A stretch of 64,000 bases of DNA from Palsa-459 sp963841965 (GTDB lineage Bacteria > Actinomycetota > Acidimicrobiia > Acidimicrobiales > RAAP-2): contig CAWJES010000006.1 in assembly GCA_963841965.1 (NCBI GenBank), positions 6,735 to 70,734 of the forward strand. The letters run 5' to 3'. The first letter of the stretch is position 1, and each line of letters opens with the position of its first letter. The notes under the pieces are model-generated. The model had not been told where the DNA came from. It saw only the letters and a program-made list of their open reading frames with translations, and searched no databases. The position numbers and the translations under genes were made by a program. This document shows positions 8,674-17,517 of this stretch, piece after piece.

Positions 8674-9750
8674 GTGGCGCGGACGCGAGGCGGGGCGGCG
8701 ACCGTGCGCGTCCTGATCGACGCCTACTGGTGGAGCGACGGACCCCCGTCGGGTCGCAATGTCGTGCGAGGGATCGTCGGCGCGTGGGCGGCGACATTCC
8801 CCGACGACGAACTGCACGTGCTCGTCGCGCGGGATGCGCACTTCGACGGACCCCCGACTGCTCGCGTCCACCGGACAGTGCTTCGCCCGCACGGCGCGGC
8901 GACCATGCTCCGGCTGGGCCTCCTCGCTCGTCACGTCCGCGCCGACGCGTGCATCTCCCAGAATTTCGGGACGCTCCTTGGCTCGCCCCTCGTCTTCGTC
9001 CAGGACATGATCTTCGTGCGGCACCCAGAGTGGTTCACCACGGCCGAGCGCGGCTACTTCGAGGTCATGCGCCAGTCCATGCGCACGGCGAGCACGGTGC
9101 TGGCTTCGTCGTCTGCCGAGGCGGCCCGGATCGCGCAGTGCCTGCCGCGCGCCGTGCCCGTGCGTGTCGTCGGACTTGCAGGCGCGCCGGGTGTGATCGA
9201 CGCCGATCCCATCCGACCATCGGGCGGCTTCGACGACCGGTTCCTGCTCGCCGTCGGTCGTATCAACGTGCGCAAGAACATCGGCCGGCTCCTCGAAGCG
9301 TACGGGCTGCTTCGAGAGCGGACCGGTCCAGCCCCCGACCTCGTCATCGTCGGGTCGCCCGATGGTGCCCAGGAGTCGGTGCCGCTTCGCGCGGCGACAC
9401 GCGACCATGTGCACTTCCTGGCGACGGTGACCGACCGGGAGCTCAGCTGGCTGTATCGGCAGTGCGCCGGCTTCGTCTACCCGAGCCTTGACGAGGGCTA
9501 CGGGCTGCCGCCGGTCGAGGCACTCGCGCTCGGGGCTCGCGTCGCGGTCAGCGACATCGCGGTCTTCCATGAGATACTTGGCGCGCACGCCAGGTACTTC
9601 GATCCCTTGGATCCATCCGCCATCGAGAAGGTCCTCGAGCAGCTGACGGATCCAGATGATGCTCCGGATGCGGCCGTGCTTCCGAGCTGGTCCGACGTAG
9701 TCACGGCCATCCGGGCGGCATGCGGCGACCGAAAGGATGCGATCGGATGA
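8674..9750 (+). CDS. GT4-type glycosyltransferase, third of three
   Basis: Glycosyltransferase of about 358 aa with VRVLIDAYWWSDGPPSGRNVVRG at its N-terminus. The hinge strand is FLLAVGRINVRKNIGRLLEAY and the donor motif YPSLDEGYGLPPVEALALGA. The GTG at 8674 has GGAG four bases upstream; a second GTG at 8704 would remove ten residues. Its stop overlaps the start of the acyltransferase (ATGA). Similarity of architecture among the three neighbouring transferases suggests successive additions to one repeat unit, but no sugar specificity can be read. Confidence 0.85.
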   Translation: MARTRGGAATVRVLIDAYWWSDGPPSGRNVVRGIVGAWAATFPDDELHVLVARDAHFDGPPTARVHRTVLRPHGAATMLRLGLLARHVRADACISQNFGTLLGSPLVFVQDMIFVRHPEWFTTAERGYFEVMRQSMRTASTVLASSSAEAARIAQCLPRAVPVRVVGLAGAPGVIDADPIRPSGGFDDRFLLAVGRINVRKNIGRLLEAYGLLRERTGPAPDLVIVGSPDGAQESVPLRAATRDHVHFLATVTDRELSWLYRQCAGFVYPSLDEGYGLPPVEALALGARVAVSDIAVFHEILGAHARYFDPLDPSAIEKVLEQLTDPDDAPDAAVLPSWSDVVTAIRAACGDRKDAIG

Positions 9751-10463
9751 CCTTCCTCGATGACATCATCCGGCGGTCATACGCGTCACTGCGCGGCACG
9801 GGGCTCGACGCTGACCTGCGGACAGCCGACATCGTGCGGATCGCCGTGCGGCGGGTGCCCGAGCTGGCGCGCGGAGCGGCGAGCAGGCGGTGGTGGCAGG
9901 GAGAGCGTGGAACCTTGTGGCGCGGTCCGCGCGTCTCACTCGTCGGCCGGTCGAGGATCATGTTGGGACCCGGCGTCGTCCTCGGCGAAGGCGTGCACAT
10001 CAACGGCATGTCGCACCTCGGCGTCTCGCTCGGCCGCAATGCCACGGTCGGGCGCCAGGCGTCCATCCTCGGCAGCGGCACGATGGCGACGCTGGGCATG
10101 GGCGTCACCGTGGGCGAGCGATCGGCCATCGGAGCGGGCAACGTGGTCTGGGGGCAGGGCGGCGTGACCATCGGCGACAACGTGCTGATGGGGCCCTACG
10201 TGGTGGTGGTCAGCGCGAACCACGGCTTCCGGGACCTCGCGGTCCCGATTCGCGAGCAGGCGGAGACCTACGGGCCCGTGATCATCGAGGACGACTGCTG
10301 GATCGGCGCGGGCGCGACGCTCCTCGCGGGATCGCACGTGGGACGTGGCTCCGTTGTTGCTGCGGGATCCGTCGTCCGCGGGGCGTTCCCGCCGAATTCG
10401 ATCCTGGGCGGCGTGCCTGCGCGGATCCTCGGAGATCGCGCGGAGGGGGAGGCTCCCGACTAG
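9747..10463 (+). CDS. Left-handed beta-helix (hexapeptide) O-acyltransferase
   Basis: About 238-aa acyltransferase of the LbH superfamily (maltose/galactoside acetyltransferase, WcaF-like), expected to move an acetyl group from acetyl-CoA to a sugar hydroxyl of the glycan. From about residue 65 to 220 the sequence shows hexapeptide periodicity with I/V-G repeats (VVLGEGVHI, VSLGRNATVG, MGVTVGERSAIG), the loop NHGFRDLAVPI carrying the catalytic histidine context, then VIIEDDCWIGAGATLLAGSHVG and the closing GGVPARI. The ATG at 9747 overlaps the preceding stop, so it belongs to the glycosyltransferase operon. Confidence 0.85.
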   Translation: MTFLDDIIRRSYASLRGTGLDADLRTADIVRIAVRRVPELARGAASRRWWQGERGTLWRGPRVSLVGRSRIMLGPGVVLGEGVHINGMSHLGVSLGRNATVGRQASILGSGTMATLGMGVTVGERSAIGAGNVVWGQGGVTIGDNVLMGPYVVVVSANHGFRDLAVPIREQAETYGPVIIEDDCWIGAGATLLAGSHVGRGSVVAAGSVVRGAFPPNSILGGVPARILGDRAEGEAPD

Positions 10464-10536
10464 CAGCGAGCGCCGGACGCGTCGCTTGACAATGCCTGCA
10501 TTCGGTCGTCAACTATCTTATGGATCGGATGTCAAT

Positions 10537-11697
10537 ATGAAGAAGGTCCTGCGCGAGCTCTTCAGCATCCTGTCCCCGCACTATCGCCGTCGCGTGCTGC
10601 AGCTGCAGGTCGGCGCCATCATCCAGGCGCTGCTCGACGCGATCGCGTTCGGCCTCCTCTACCCCCTGCTCCAGCTCCTGACCGAGTCCTCGACCGCGAA
10701 GCAGTCGCAGGCCGTTGTCATCGCGGGGGACTTCCTCGGAACCCACGAAGTCGGTCCCCTCAAGGTCCGGCTCGGCATCACCATCATCGTGTTCTTCGTC
10801 CTCAGCTCGCTGTGCGGCATCGTCCTGTCCCGCGCGCAGTCCAAGGTCGTGGCCAATTCGGAGGCCGACGTCGCGTCGCGGCTGTTCAATTCCTACCTGC
10901 ACGCGCCCTACCTCGAGCAGATCCAGCGGAACTCCGGCGAGCTGAACCGCAATGTTGTCAGCGCGTGCATCGACGTCCACCAGAGTGCGCTGATGGGCTT
11001 CCTCGTGCTGGGCGAGAACATCTTCACCGTCAGCGTGCTCGTCATCGTGCTCGCGATCATCAACCCCCTGGTCACGCTCGTCGCGGTCATCTACTTCCTC
11101 GTCGCGGCGTACCTCTATGCGCGGGTCATCAGCCCGCGCTCCATGCATGCCGGGGAGCGGATGCTCGAGATCTCCGGGGTGACGTACAAGGCGTCCCAGG
11201 AGGGCTTCCAGGGGCTGAAGGCCTTCCAGGCGTCCGACAGCATCGAGGCGGTCGCCGAGGAATACGGAGACAAGCGCCGTGAGCTGGCCCACCACCGGTT
11301 CCGTTCGACGTACTACGGGCTCCTCCCCCAGTACTACATGCAGAGCGCGATGATCGGCGGGATCGTGATCTTCTGCCTCGTGATCGCGCTCGCGGGAGCC
11401 ACGAACGTCACGGCGATGGTGGGTCTGATCGTGGCGGCGTCGATCAGGCTGCTTCCCTGCCTCTACCAGATGCTCTCGTCGGTGAACCGGATCCGCAACG
11501 GCGGCGCGTCGGTCCACGAGATCTACTCCGACCTCTCGAGGCTCGACGTCGACCGCACGCCACCGGCCTCCCCGAGGCCGCACAGCAGCCCGCAGACACC
11601 GGCCGCTGGGACTTCGCCGACGCGATCGTCTTCGATCGGGTCGGATTCATCTACCCGAACGCCATCCAGGAGGCCCTGCGCGACGTCTCGCTCGTGA
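10537..11697 (+). CDS. ABC exporter (flippase type), membrane domain half, ends by frameshift
   Basis: N-terminal part of a type IV ABC exporter resembling lipid-linked oligosaccharide flippases (PglK/MsbA-like). From the ATG at 10537 (MKKVLRELFSILSPHYRRRV) there are about six hydrophobic segments in the first 330 residues. Homology ends near base 11570 at the linker before the ATPase; from there the written frame is spurious, while the expected continuation (GLPEAAQQPADTGRW, then the A-loop strand FDRVGFIYPNAI) is read in the frame one base back. So this and the next entry are one gene of about 607 codons carrying a one-base loss or two-base gain at about 11555-11575. Likely role: moving the finished glycan-lipid across the membrane. 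Confidence 0.8.
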   Translation: MKKVLRELFSILSPHYRRRVLQLQVGAIIQALLDAIAFGLLYPLLQLLTESSTAKQSQAVVIAGDFLGTHEVGPLKVRLGITIIVFFVLSSLCGIVLSRAQSKVVANSEADVASRLFNSYLHAPYLEQIQRNSGELNRNVVSACIDVHQSALMGFLVLGENIFTVSVLVIVLAIINPLVTLVAVIYFLVAAYLYARVISPRSMHAGERMLEISGVTYKASQEGFQGLKAFQASDSIEAVAEEYGDKRRELAHHRFRSTYYGLLPQYYMQSAMIGGIVIFCLVIALAGATNVTAMVGLIVAASIRLLPCLYQMLSSVNRIRNGGASVHEIYSDLSRLDVDRTPPASPRPHSSPQTPAAGTSPTRSSSIGSDSSTRTPSRRPCATSRS

Positions 11698-12359
11698 TCA
11701 GGAAGGGCAGCTCCGTCGGAATCGTCGGACCGTCCGGCGCGGGCAAGACGACGATGGTCGACCTGCTGCTCGGCCTGTTCCCACCCTCGCGTGGCGGCAT
11801 CTTCCTCGACGGCGACTCCCTGAGCGGCGAGATGATCGGCAGGTGGCGCCGCCAGGTGGCCTACGTGCCCCAGGAGATCTTCCTCCTCGATGGCACGGTC
11901 AGCGAGAACGTGTGCTTCGACAAGAGCGTCGAGAGGATCGACGACGCGGCGGTGTGGCATGCCCTGGAGCGCGCACACGTCGCCGACTTCATCGCGGAAC
12001 TGCCCGATGGCATCGAGACCGTCGTTGGCGAGCGCGGCGTCCTGCTCTCCGCGGGGCAGCGCCAGCGCATCGGCATCGCCCGCGCCCTGTACCGCCAGCC
12101 TGCGGCGCTGATCCTGGATGAAGCGACCTCGGCGCTCGACACAGCGACGGAGGCCGCGTTCGCCGAGACCGTCGAGCAGCTGCGCGGCACGCTCACCCTC
12201 ATCACCGTCGCGCACCGGCTCAGCACCGTGCGCCACTGCGACACGATCTTCCTCATCGAGGGTGGCCGGCTCGTCGCAGAGGGAACGTTCGAGAGCCTCC
12301 GCCGCGACAGCGGCCTCTTCGACAAGATGGCTCGGCTCGCGAACATCGAGTCCGCCTAG
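11694..12359 (+). CDS. ABC exporter, ATPase domain half of the frameshifted gene
   Basis: Nucleotide-binding domain continuing the previous entry; its true coding part starts near 11570 though the first in-frame start is at 11694. It has all ABC motifs: Walker A GPSGAGKTT, Q-loop in VAYVPQEIFLLDGT, signature LSAGQRQRIGIARAL, Walker B ALILDEATSALD and the H-loop ITVAHRLST. With the membrane half restored it would make a complete half-transporter that dimerises. No amino-acid changes in motifs are seen, so the protein would work if the frameshift is a sequence error. Confidence 0.85.
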   Translation: MIRKGSSVGIVGPSGAGKTTMVDLLLGLFPPSRGGIFLDGDSLSGEMIGRWRRQVAYVPQEIFLLDGTVSENVCFDKSVERIDDAAVWHALERAHVADFIAELPDGIETVVGERGVLLSAGQRQRIGIARALYRQPAALILDEATSALDTATEAAFAETVEQLRGTLTLITVAHRLSTVRHCDTIFLIEGGRLVAEGTFESLRRDSGLFDKMARLANIESA

Positions 12360-12366
12360 AGGCAGC

Positions 12367-13560
12367 TCAGCCCTGCCGGTGCGTCGCGACTGCGCGTTCG
12401 ATGCTCTCCTCGAGGGCGCGCGTGATGGTCGCCCATGAAAAAGCATCCTCGACGTGCGTGCGTGCCGACGTCGCCAGCTTCCTGCGCAGCGGCTCGTCTG
12501 CGAGCAGGGCAACACACGCGTCGGCGAAGGACACAGGGTCGTCAGCGACCAGGAGCTCCGCGCCGCTCGTCACCGCGAGCCCCATGCATCCGACCGTGGT
12601 CGAGACCACGGGAATGCCGCTCGCCATCGCCTCGAGCGACTTGAGCCTCGTCCCGCCGCCGACTCGGAACGGGAGGACGAACAGGTCGGCGTCGCGGACA
12701 TACGGGCGAACGTCGGGGACCGAGCCCGTCACGAGGACACCCTCGGACCTCGCCGCCGCGGCGAGCACCCCGGCAGCGGGCTCGTTGCCCACGAGCGTGA
12801 GCGTGGCATCGGGACGGCGCGTCCGGATGCGGGGCAGCAGGTCGTCGATCAGCCAGAGCGCGGCGTCGACGTTCGGCAGGTAGCCCATGGTCCCGGTCAT
12901 GACGAGGCTCGCCCCCCGGGCCGCCCCGTGGTCGACGAACGAGAAGTAGTCGAGGTCCACGCCGTTCGCGATGACGTCGATCGGCGCGGTTCCGCCGAGC
13001 GCCAGCAGCGCGTCGCGGTCCGACTCCGAGACGGCGAGGACCCTGGTCGCGCGCCGCAGCAGCCGGCGCTCGTACCGGCGCATCTTGACGGCGTCCGCAG
13101 CCATCCGGATCCGGGTCCGGAGCTTCGGGGCGACCCGGGCCATCTGGGCGAGCAGCTCATGCTCCACGTTGTGCGTGTCCAGGATGAACGGACCGCCCCA
13201 CTGCTCGATGATCGGCAGGTAGGCCACCATGTGCATCTGCTCGAGGAGCACGAAGTCCGCACCAACCAACGCTCGCGCGACCTTCACGCGGTCGTCCGCG
13301 CTCATCGAGAGCCAGGCGGCCTCGGGAAGGGCACTGACCGTCGTCGAGAACTTCTCCCGAAGCGTCCGGCGGGGCCGACCGGCGAGGACCTCGATGGTCA
13401 CACCTTCGAGATCGTGCTCGTCTGGCGAACGGACGTCCGTGCACAGCACCGTCACGGCGTGGCCCGCGGCCGCCAGACCCTTCACGAGGTTGTAGACCCG
13501 GATCCGGCCGCCGTGCCACGGCGGCTCGGGTGCGCTCGCGGAGAGCACGACGATGCGCAC
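12367..13560 (-). CDS. GT4-type glycosyltransferase with conserved GGGTRLK donor motif
   Basis: About 397-aa glycosyltransferase. N-terminus VRIVVLSASAPEPPWHGGRIRVYNL is the classic first strand and glycine loop. It carries LDTHNVEHELLAQ and VLAVSESDRDALL, then TMGYLPNVDAALWLIDDLLP, and FVLPFRVGGGTRLKSLEAMASGIPVVST, here the loop GGGTRLK precedes E-A-M as in many GT4 enzymes of exopolysaccharide loci. Start at the GTG at 13560; residues encoded upstream look random. Converges with the ABC gene (7 bp apart) and diverges from the DUF1972-type transferase. Confidence 0.85.
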   Translation of the reverse strand: MRIVVLSASAPEPPWHGGRIRVYNLVKGLAAAGHAVTVLCTDVRSPDEHDLEGVTIEVLAGRPRRTLREKFSTTVSALPEAAWLSMSADDRVKVARALVGADFVLLEQMHMVAYLPIIEQWGGPFILDTHNVEHELLAQMARVAPKLRTRIRMAADAVKMRRYERRLLRRATRVLAVSESDRDALLALGGTAPIDVIANGVDLDYFSFVDHGAARGASLVMTGTMGYLPNVDAALWLIDDLLPRIRTRRPDATLTLVGNEPAAGVLAAAARSEGVLVTGSVPDVRPYVRDADLFVLPFRVGGGTRLKSLEAMASGIPVVSTTVGCMGLAVTSGAELLVADDPVSFADACVALLADEPLRRKLATSARTHVEDAFSWATITRALEESIERAVATHRQG

Positions 13561-13811
13561 AGGACCGACTACTCGTGGTCCGTCGTCAGATCGCGCGTGG
13601 AGCGCGTCACCCTCGCACGAGGGCAGTCCGACGGCACGCGACGGCTGCGCGGGACCGGAGCGGAGTTCGTTGCCCGCTCGCGCGGCGCGCACGCAGTCAT
13701 GTCGAACCCTACCTGTGTGCCGCCGGACAGTTGCGCGAGGGGCACGCTTCGCGATCGTCGACCCGCCGCGCCCTGGGGGCAGCCGTGCGCGCCGAAACTA
13801 ACCTTCCCCGG
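13561..13811. promoter_or_regulatory. Divergent intergenic region with a possible leaderless promoter
   Basis: About 250 bp between two divergent glycosyltransferase genes. TAACCT at 13799-13804 ends seven bases before the ATG at 13812, the spacing expected of a -10 element for a leaderless mRNA; no Shine-Dalgarno sequence precedes that ATG. No convincing -35 element or operator palindrome was seen. Confidence 0.3.
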
Positions 13812-14927
13812 ATGCGTCGCATCGCCATCATCGGCTCGCGAGGCTATCCGAGCTACTACAGCGGGTTCGAGACGCTCGTGCGTCACCTGGCGCCGTATCT
13901 GGTCGAGCGGGGCGAGCACGTCACCGTCTACGACCGGGGTCGCACGCGCAGGCCCGTGAGCAAGGTGATCAACGGCATAGAGGTCCGCTCGACGGTGGGC
14001 CTGGACACGAAGTCGACCTCGACACTCAGCTACGGCTACTCGTCGATCGCCGATGCGGCGCGGGGCGGCTTCGACGCCGCGCTGGTCCTGAACGTCGCGA
14101 ACGGGCTGCACCTCGGGCGCCTGAAGAGGGCCGGAGTGCGGACGTGCGTGAACGTGGACGGCATGGAGTGGCAGCGAGAGAAGTGGGGCTTCGTCGCGAA
14201 GCGGACCTTCCTGCGCGGGGCGAAGATGACCGCCGCGCTCGCCGACGAGCTCGTCTTCGACTCGAGGGCGCTCGCCGGGCTCTGGACCGCGAAGTTCCAC
14301 CGCGGCGGCCGCTTCATCCCCTACGGGGCGCCGATCCTCGAGGTGATCGGCGACGGCCTGCTCGTGGAGCGGGGCCTCCCGAACGAGGGCTACGTGCTCG
14401 CCGTGTGCAGGGTGGTCCCCGAGAACAACCTCGACCTCCTCTTCGATGCGCTGGCGTACATGGATGCCGCGACGCCCGTCGTGGTCGTCGGCGACTCCAA
14501 CTATGACCACCGGACCCTCCAGCGGCTCCGCGCCCTCTCGGCGTCGGGACGCCTCCACTGGCTTGGCCACGTCAACGACCAGGCGCTCCTGGATCAGCTG
14601 TGGGGAAACGCCGGCGTGTACTGGCACGGGCATTCTGTGGGAGGCACGAACCCGTCGCTGCTGCAGGCACTCGGCGCCGGCGCGCCGACCGTCGCGCTGG
14701 ACACCGTGTTCAACCGGGAGGTCATCGGCAGCGATGAGCAGCTTGTGGGGAGCCATCCGGGCGAGCTCGCATCCCGCCTCCGCGACGTCCTCGGATCTCC
14801 GGAGGGCCAAGAGCGGATGCGCGCACGAGGCCGGACCAGCATCGCTGAACGGTATTCGTGGTCGTCGGTCTGCGCCGCCTATCACGAGCTCCTGGTGGGC
14901 GCCGTCGGAGCGCGGCGCGCGCCGTGA
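13812..14927 (+). CDS. DUF1972-type glycosyltransferase (GT4)
   Basis: About 371-aa glycosyltransferase whose start MRRIAIIGSRGYPSYYSGFETLV is diagnostic for the DUF1972 group, often annotated as rhamnosyltransferases of surface polysaccharides. It has NVDGMEWQREKWGF (acceptor-domain loop), FIPYGAP, VCRVVPENNLDLLFDAL at the hinge and HGHSVGGTNPSLLQALGAGAP at the donor site, where the usual first glutamate region is replaced by the NPSLLQA form typical of this subgroup. The frame is open upstream to 13530 but the ATG at 13812 fits the family start exactly. Followed after 110 bp by the polymerase/ligase gene in the same direction. Confidence 0.85.
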   Translation: MRRIAIIGSRGYPSYYSGFETLVRHLAPYLVERGEHVTVYDRGRTRRPVSKVINGIEVRSTVGLDTKSTSTLSYGYSSIADAARGGFDAALVLNVANGLHLGRLKRAGVRTCVNVDGMEWQREKWGFVAKRTFLRGAKMTAALADELVFDSRALAGLWTAKFHRGGRFIPYGAPILEVIGDGLLVERGLPNEGYVLAVCRVVPENNLDLLFDALAYMDAATPVVVVGDSNYDHRTLQRLRALSASGRLHWLGHVNDQALLDQLWGNAGVYWHGHSVGGTNPSLLQALGAGAPTVALDTVFNREVIGSDEQLVGSHPGELASRLRDVLGSPEGQERMRARGRTSIAERYSWSSVCAAYHELLVGAVGARRAP

Positions 14928-15037
14928 CGGATGGTTGGCATCGGTCATGATCCCTGTGGACCCTGCCGGTACGCTGGTGCCGTGGTCGCTCCCCGTGCCG
15001 GGTGGATGAAGGGGGCGCGGAGCCGGGGCGTGCTGTT

Positions 15038-16450
15038 GTGACGCAGAGCCGCGCCGCGCTGTTTGACACCCGGCTCGTCAGCCGTTTCGGGATCCCCGCT
15101 GTGGTCGGCGGCGCCAGCGTTCTCGCCCTCGTCGCCGCGCTTCAGAAGGATGCAGCGCTCGCCGTCGCGGGTGTCGCGGCGCTGATCGTGCTCGCCATCG
15201 CGCTGCCCTTGGAGGTCATCGTCAGCCTCGTGGTGATCGCCAGCTTCTTCTCGCGCATCACCGTCTCGGTCGCCGGATTCCATGTGCGCCCCGAGCACGT
15301 CATGACCGGCCTGCTCCTCTGCAAGATCGTCCTGACCTCGAGGAACGGGTTCCGCCTGAGCCGCTCGGCGACCCGCGCCGTGCTCGCGATGGCGGCGCTG
15401 GTCGCGCTCAACCTCGTGGCGACGGTCCTCAACAGCCCCCAGATCAGCTCCTCCCTCAACGTCCTGGGCTGGCTGACCCTCGACCTCGTCCTGCTGTGGT
15501 CGCTCGTCCAGGTCCCCGAGCGCATGCTTCGGCGGGCCGTGCTGCGAACGGGCCTCACGTGCGCCTCGATCATGGCCGTCGCAGCCCTTGCGGTGTGGAT
15601 CGTCGCGGTTGCCGGCGGACCCCTGCTCGGGGTGGACAGCACGGCGACCGGCGGCGGGCTGGCCGCCTACGTCACCAGCTTCGAGCCAAACATCGCAGCC
15701 GGCGAGCTGGTCCTGTGGGGGCTGGTCGCGCTGGCCTCGCTGGCCTCGGGCGAAGGTCCCACGCTGATCGCCAAGGTCGCGGCGCTGCTCTGCCCGCTCG
15801 CGCTCATCGCGACGGACACGCGCGCTGCCATCGTCGCCTACATCGTGGCAGCCGGGATCCTGACGGTGCGCGGAGGGATCATCCGGCTGCGCCACGTGCT
15901 CCTCGGGGCGGTCCTCGTCCTGATGGCGCTGTTCGTCCTGTCGATCGGGGGCCAGTCCAGCCCGCTCTACGGCACCTCGCAGAAGCTGAACAACCTCAGC
16001 CTCTCCTCGAGCGACGCGGTGCTGCGGACCCAAAGCTGGTCGATCGCCTGGCACGACATGGGCGAGGAGCAGATCGTCCTCGGCCTCGGGACCAACTCCT
16101 ATGGGCAGCGGCACTACGACCCGACGTTGCCCGGCCTGAACGCCCCCGGCTACCTGTCGTCGCTACCGTTCCAGGTCGTCTACGACGGCGGCGGCCTCGC
16201 GGTGCTGGCCATCCTCGCGCTGTTCAGCGCCGCGCTGCCCCGGCAACGGCGAGCCCGCTCGCTTGCCTTCGCGATGGCAGCCGCGTACCTGATCATCTCC
16301 ACGGCGACGAGTCCGTTCTGGTTCTCCTTCACCTGGATCTTCCTGGCGCTCGGCGTGCTCCAGCGGGACCTGCCCGATGCTGCCCCGCCCGCAATGGAAG
16401 TCGCGGTATCACGGCAGACCCCGGTCGCCGGGAGGTCCAGCGGGGTCTGA
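15038..16450 (+). CDS. O-antigen ligase/polymerase-like membrane protein (Wzy/WaaL type)
   Basis: Polytopic membrane protein of about 470 aa with about ten to twelve hydrophobic helices and one larger external loop at about residues 300-380, containing LGLGTNSYGQRHYDPTLPG, the position and style of the Wzy/WaaL periplasmic loop. Such proteins polymerise repeat units on undecaprenyl diphosphate or ligate them to an acceptor. I take the GTG at 15038 (VTQSRAALFDTRL); a GTG at 15002 is also possible. It stands between the glycosyltransferases and the chain-length regulator, as expected for a polymerase. Primary sequence divergence makes the ligase versus polymerase choice unsafe. Confidence 0.7.
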   Translation: MTQSRAALFDTRLVSRFGIPAVVGGASVLALVAALQKDAALAVAGVAALIVLAIALPLEVIVSLVVIASFFSRITVSVAGFHVRPEHVMTGLLLCKIVLTSRNGFRLSRSATRAVLAMAALVALNLVATVLNSPQISSSLNVLGWLTLDLVLLWSLVQVPERMLRRAVLRTGLTCASIMAVAALAVWIVAVAGGPLLGVDSTATGGGLAAYVTSFEPNIAAGELVLWGLVALASLASGEGPTLIAKVAALLCPLALIATDTRAAIVAYIVAAGILTVRGGIIRLRHVLLGAVLVLMALFVLSIGGQSSPLYGTSQKLNNLSLSSSDAVLRTQSWSIAWHDMGEEQIVLGLGTNSYGQRHYDPTLPGLNAPGYLSSLPFQVVYDGGGLAVLAILALFSAALPRQRRARSLAFAMAAAYLIISTATSPFWFSFTWIFLALGVLQRDLPDAAPPAMEVAVSRQTPVAGRSSGV

Positions 16451-16490
16451 CCCGGCGCCGGGCCAACCGGCGCTGATGGGGCCTTCGTCC

Positions 16491-17237
16491 CTACGTCGCC
16501 GGGTCCAGCCCGCCCCTGGCGGGGGGCACCGGGGCCGGCTCCTCGACCATCCGGACCGCCACGATGTCGGCCTCCCCGGGCTCCCTGATCCAGGCCGGAA
16601 ACTGGTCCGCCGTCAAGGGGCGCCTGCCCAGCATCCTCGCAAGCGTCCGCACGAGGATCCAGGCATCCAGCTTCGCGCTCGCGTGGTCGAGGTACATGCG
16701 GTCGAACTCCGGCGACTCGCCGATCAGCCCGAGCGATCCCTCGCTCACCTGCCAGGTCCCGGTGATACCTGGGCGCACCATCATGCGCTCCTTGACGAAC
16801 GCCGCCTCGAACGTGGCCGCAAGCTCGGGCATCTCCGGCCTCGGGCCGACGAGGCTCATGCGGCCCGCGACGACCAGCCACAGTTGCGGGAGCTCGTCGA
16901 GGTGCGTGGCGCGGATGAACCGGCCCCATCGGCTGGTCTCGACGAACGAGATCTCGTACTTGTCGGCACTGGCCGGGGTGTCGCGCGGCAGCGAGCGGAG
17001 CTTGATGAAGCTGAACGGCCGTCCGTCGAGACCCAGCCGCTGCTGGGTGAACAGCGGCCACGCGCGAAAGCTGAGTGCCGAGCCGACGGCGAAGACGGCG
17101 ATGACGGGGGCGGTCACCACGGACAGGATCGTGCCGGTGACGACGTCGAAGCCCCGCTTCGGGGCGCCGTTCGCGTAGCGGATCGGTCGAGCGACGTCCT
17201 CGGAGTGGCTCTGATCGCCCCGCTGCTGTCGAATCAT
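16491..17237 (-). CDS. Undecaprenyl-phosphate sugar transferase (bacterial sugar transferase family)
   Basis: Initiating phosphosugar transferase (about 248 aa) that moves a sugar-1-phosphate to undecaprenyl phosphate at the inner leaflet. All family blocks are present: KRGFDVVTGTIL, one re-entrant or single hydrophobic helix at about residues 35-60, LFTQQRLGLDGRPFSFIKLRS, ATHLDELPQLWLVVAGRMSL, GPRPEMPE and RPGITGTWQVSEG, where the Asp-Glu of LDELPQ and the arginines are catalytic in homologues. It is the short form without the five-helix N-terminal part of WcaJ/WbaP. The ATG at 17237 has AAGGGG upstream; an in-frame start at 17318 is less likely. Divergent from the Wzz/kinase gene. Confidence 0.9.
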   Translation of the reverse strand: MIRQQRGDQSHSEDVARPIRYANGAPKRGFDVVTGTILSVVTAPVIAVFAVGSALSFRAWPLFTQQRLGLDGRPFSFIKLRSLPRDTPASADKYEISFVETSRWGRFIRATHLDELPQLWLVVAGRMSLVGPRPEMPELAATFEAAFVKERMMVRPGITGTWQVSEGSLGLIGESPEFDRMYLDHASAKLDAWILVRTLARMLGRRPLTADQFPAWIREPGEADIVAVRMVEEPAPVPPARGGLDPAT

Positions 17238-17517
17238 GAGCCCCTTCGTGCTGCGTTCGCGGAAGCCCCCGACATTCCAGCCTCCGCGGCCAGCCGGGTG
17301 TTCCGCTCGTCGGGCCACAATCTAGCGGTGCGCGGTTCGTGCGGGTGAACCTCGGCCCGAGCACCCGGACCCTGTGCCAGTCCCCGAAGGGCCCGGGCGC
17401 CTTGCTAAACTTCGGGTTCGCGCATGGCTGGTGGTCAAGGGTGCTCGTCCCTTGGTGTCGAACCGCATCGCAGTGTCGCTTGCGGGCGCCGAGAGAGGCT
17501 TCCTTGCCCTAGAGAGA
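17238..17517. promoter_or_regulatory. Divergent intergenic region upstream of the BY-kinase gene
   Basis: About 280 bp separating the sugar transferase and the BY-kinase genes. TGCTAAACT at 17403-17411 looks like an extended -10 element (TG-n-TAAACT) for the rightward gene, which would give a leader of about 100 nt; no clear -35 partner is visible. The rightward reading frame is open through much of this stretch, so a longer N-terminus of the kinase cannot be fully excluded. Confidence 0.3.

Noticed and set aside
11540..11700. Programmed frameshift in the ABC gene
   Set aside because: No slippery heptamer or obvious downstream stem; a sequence error or mutation is simpler.
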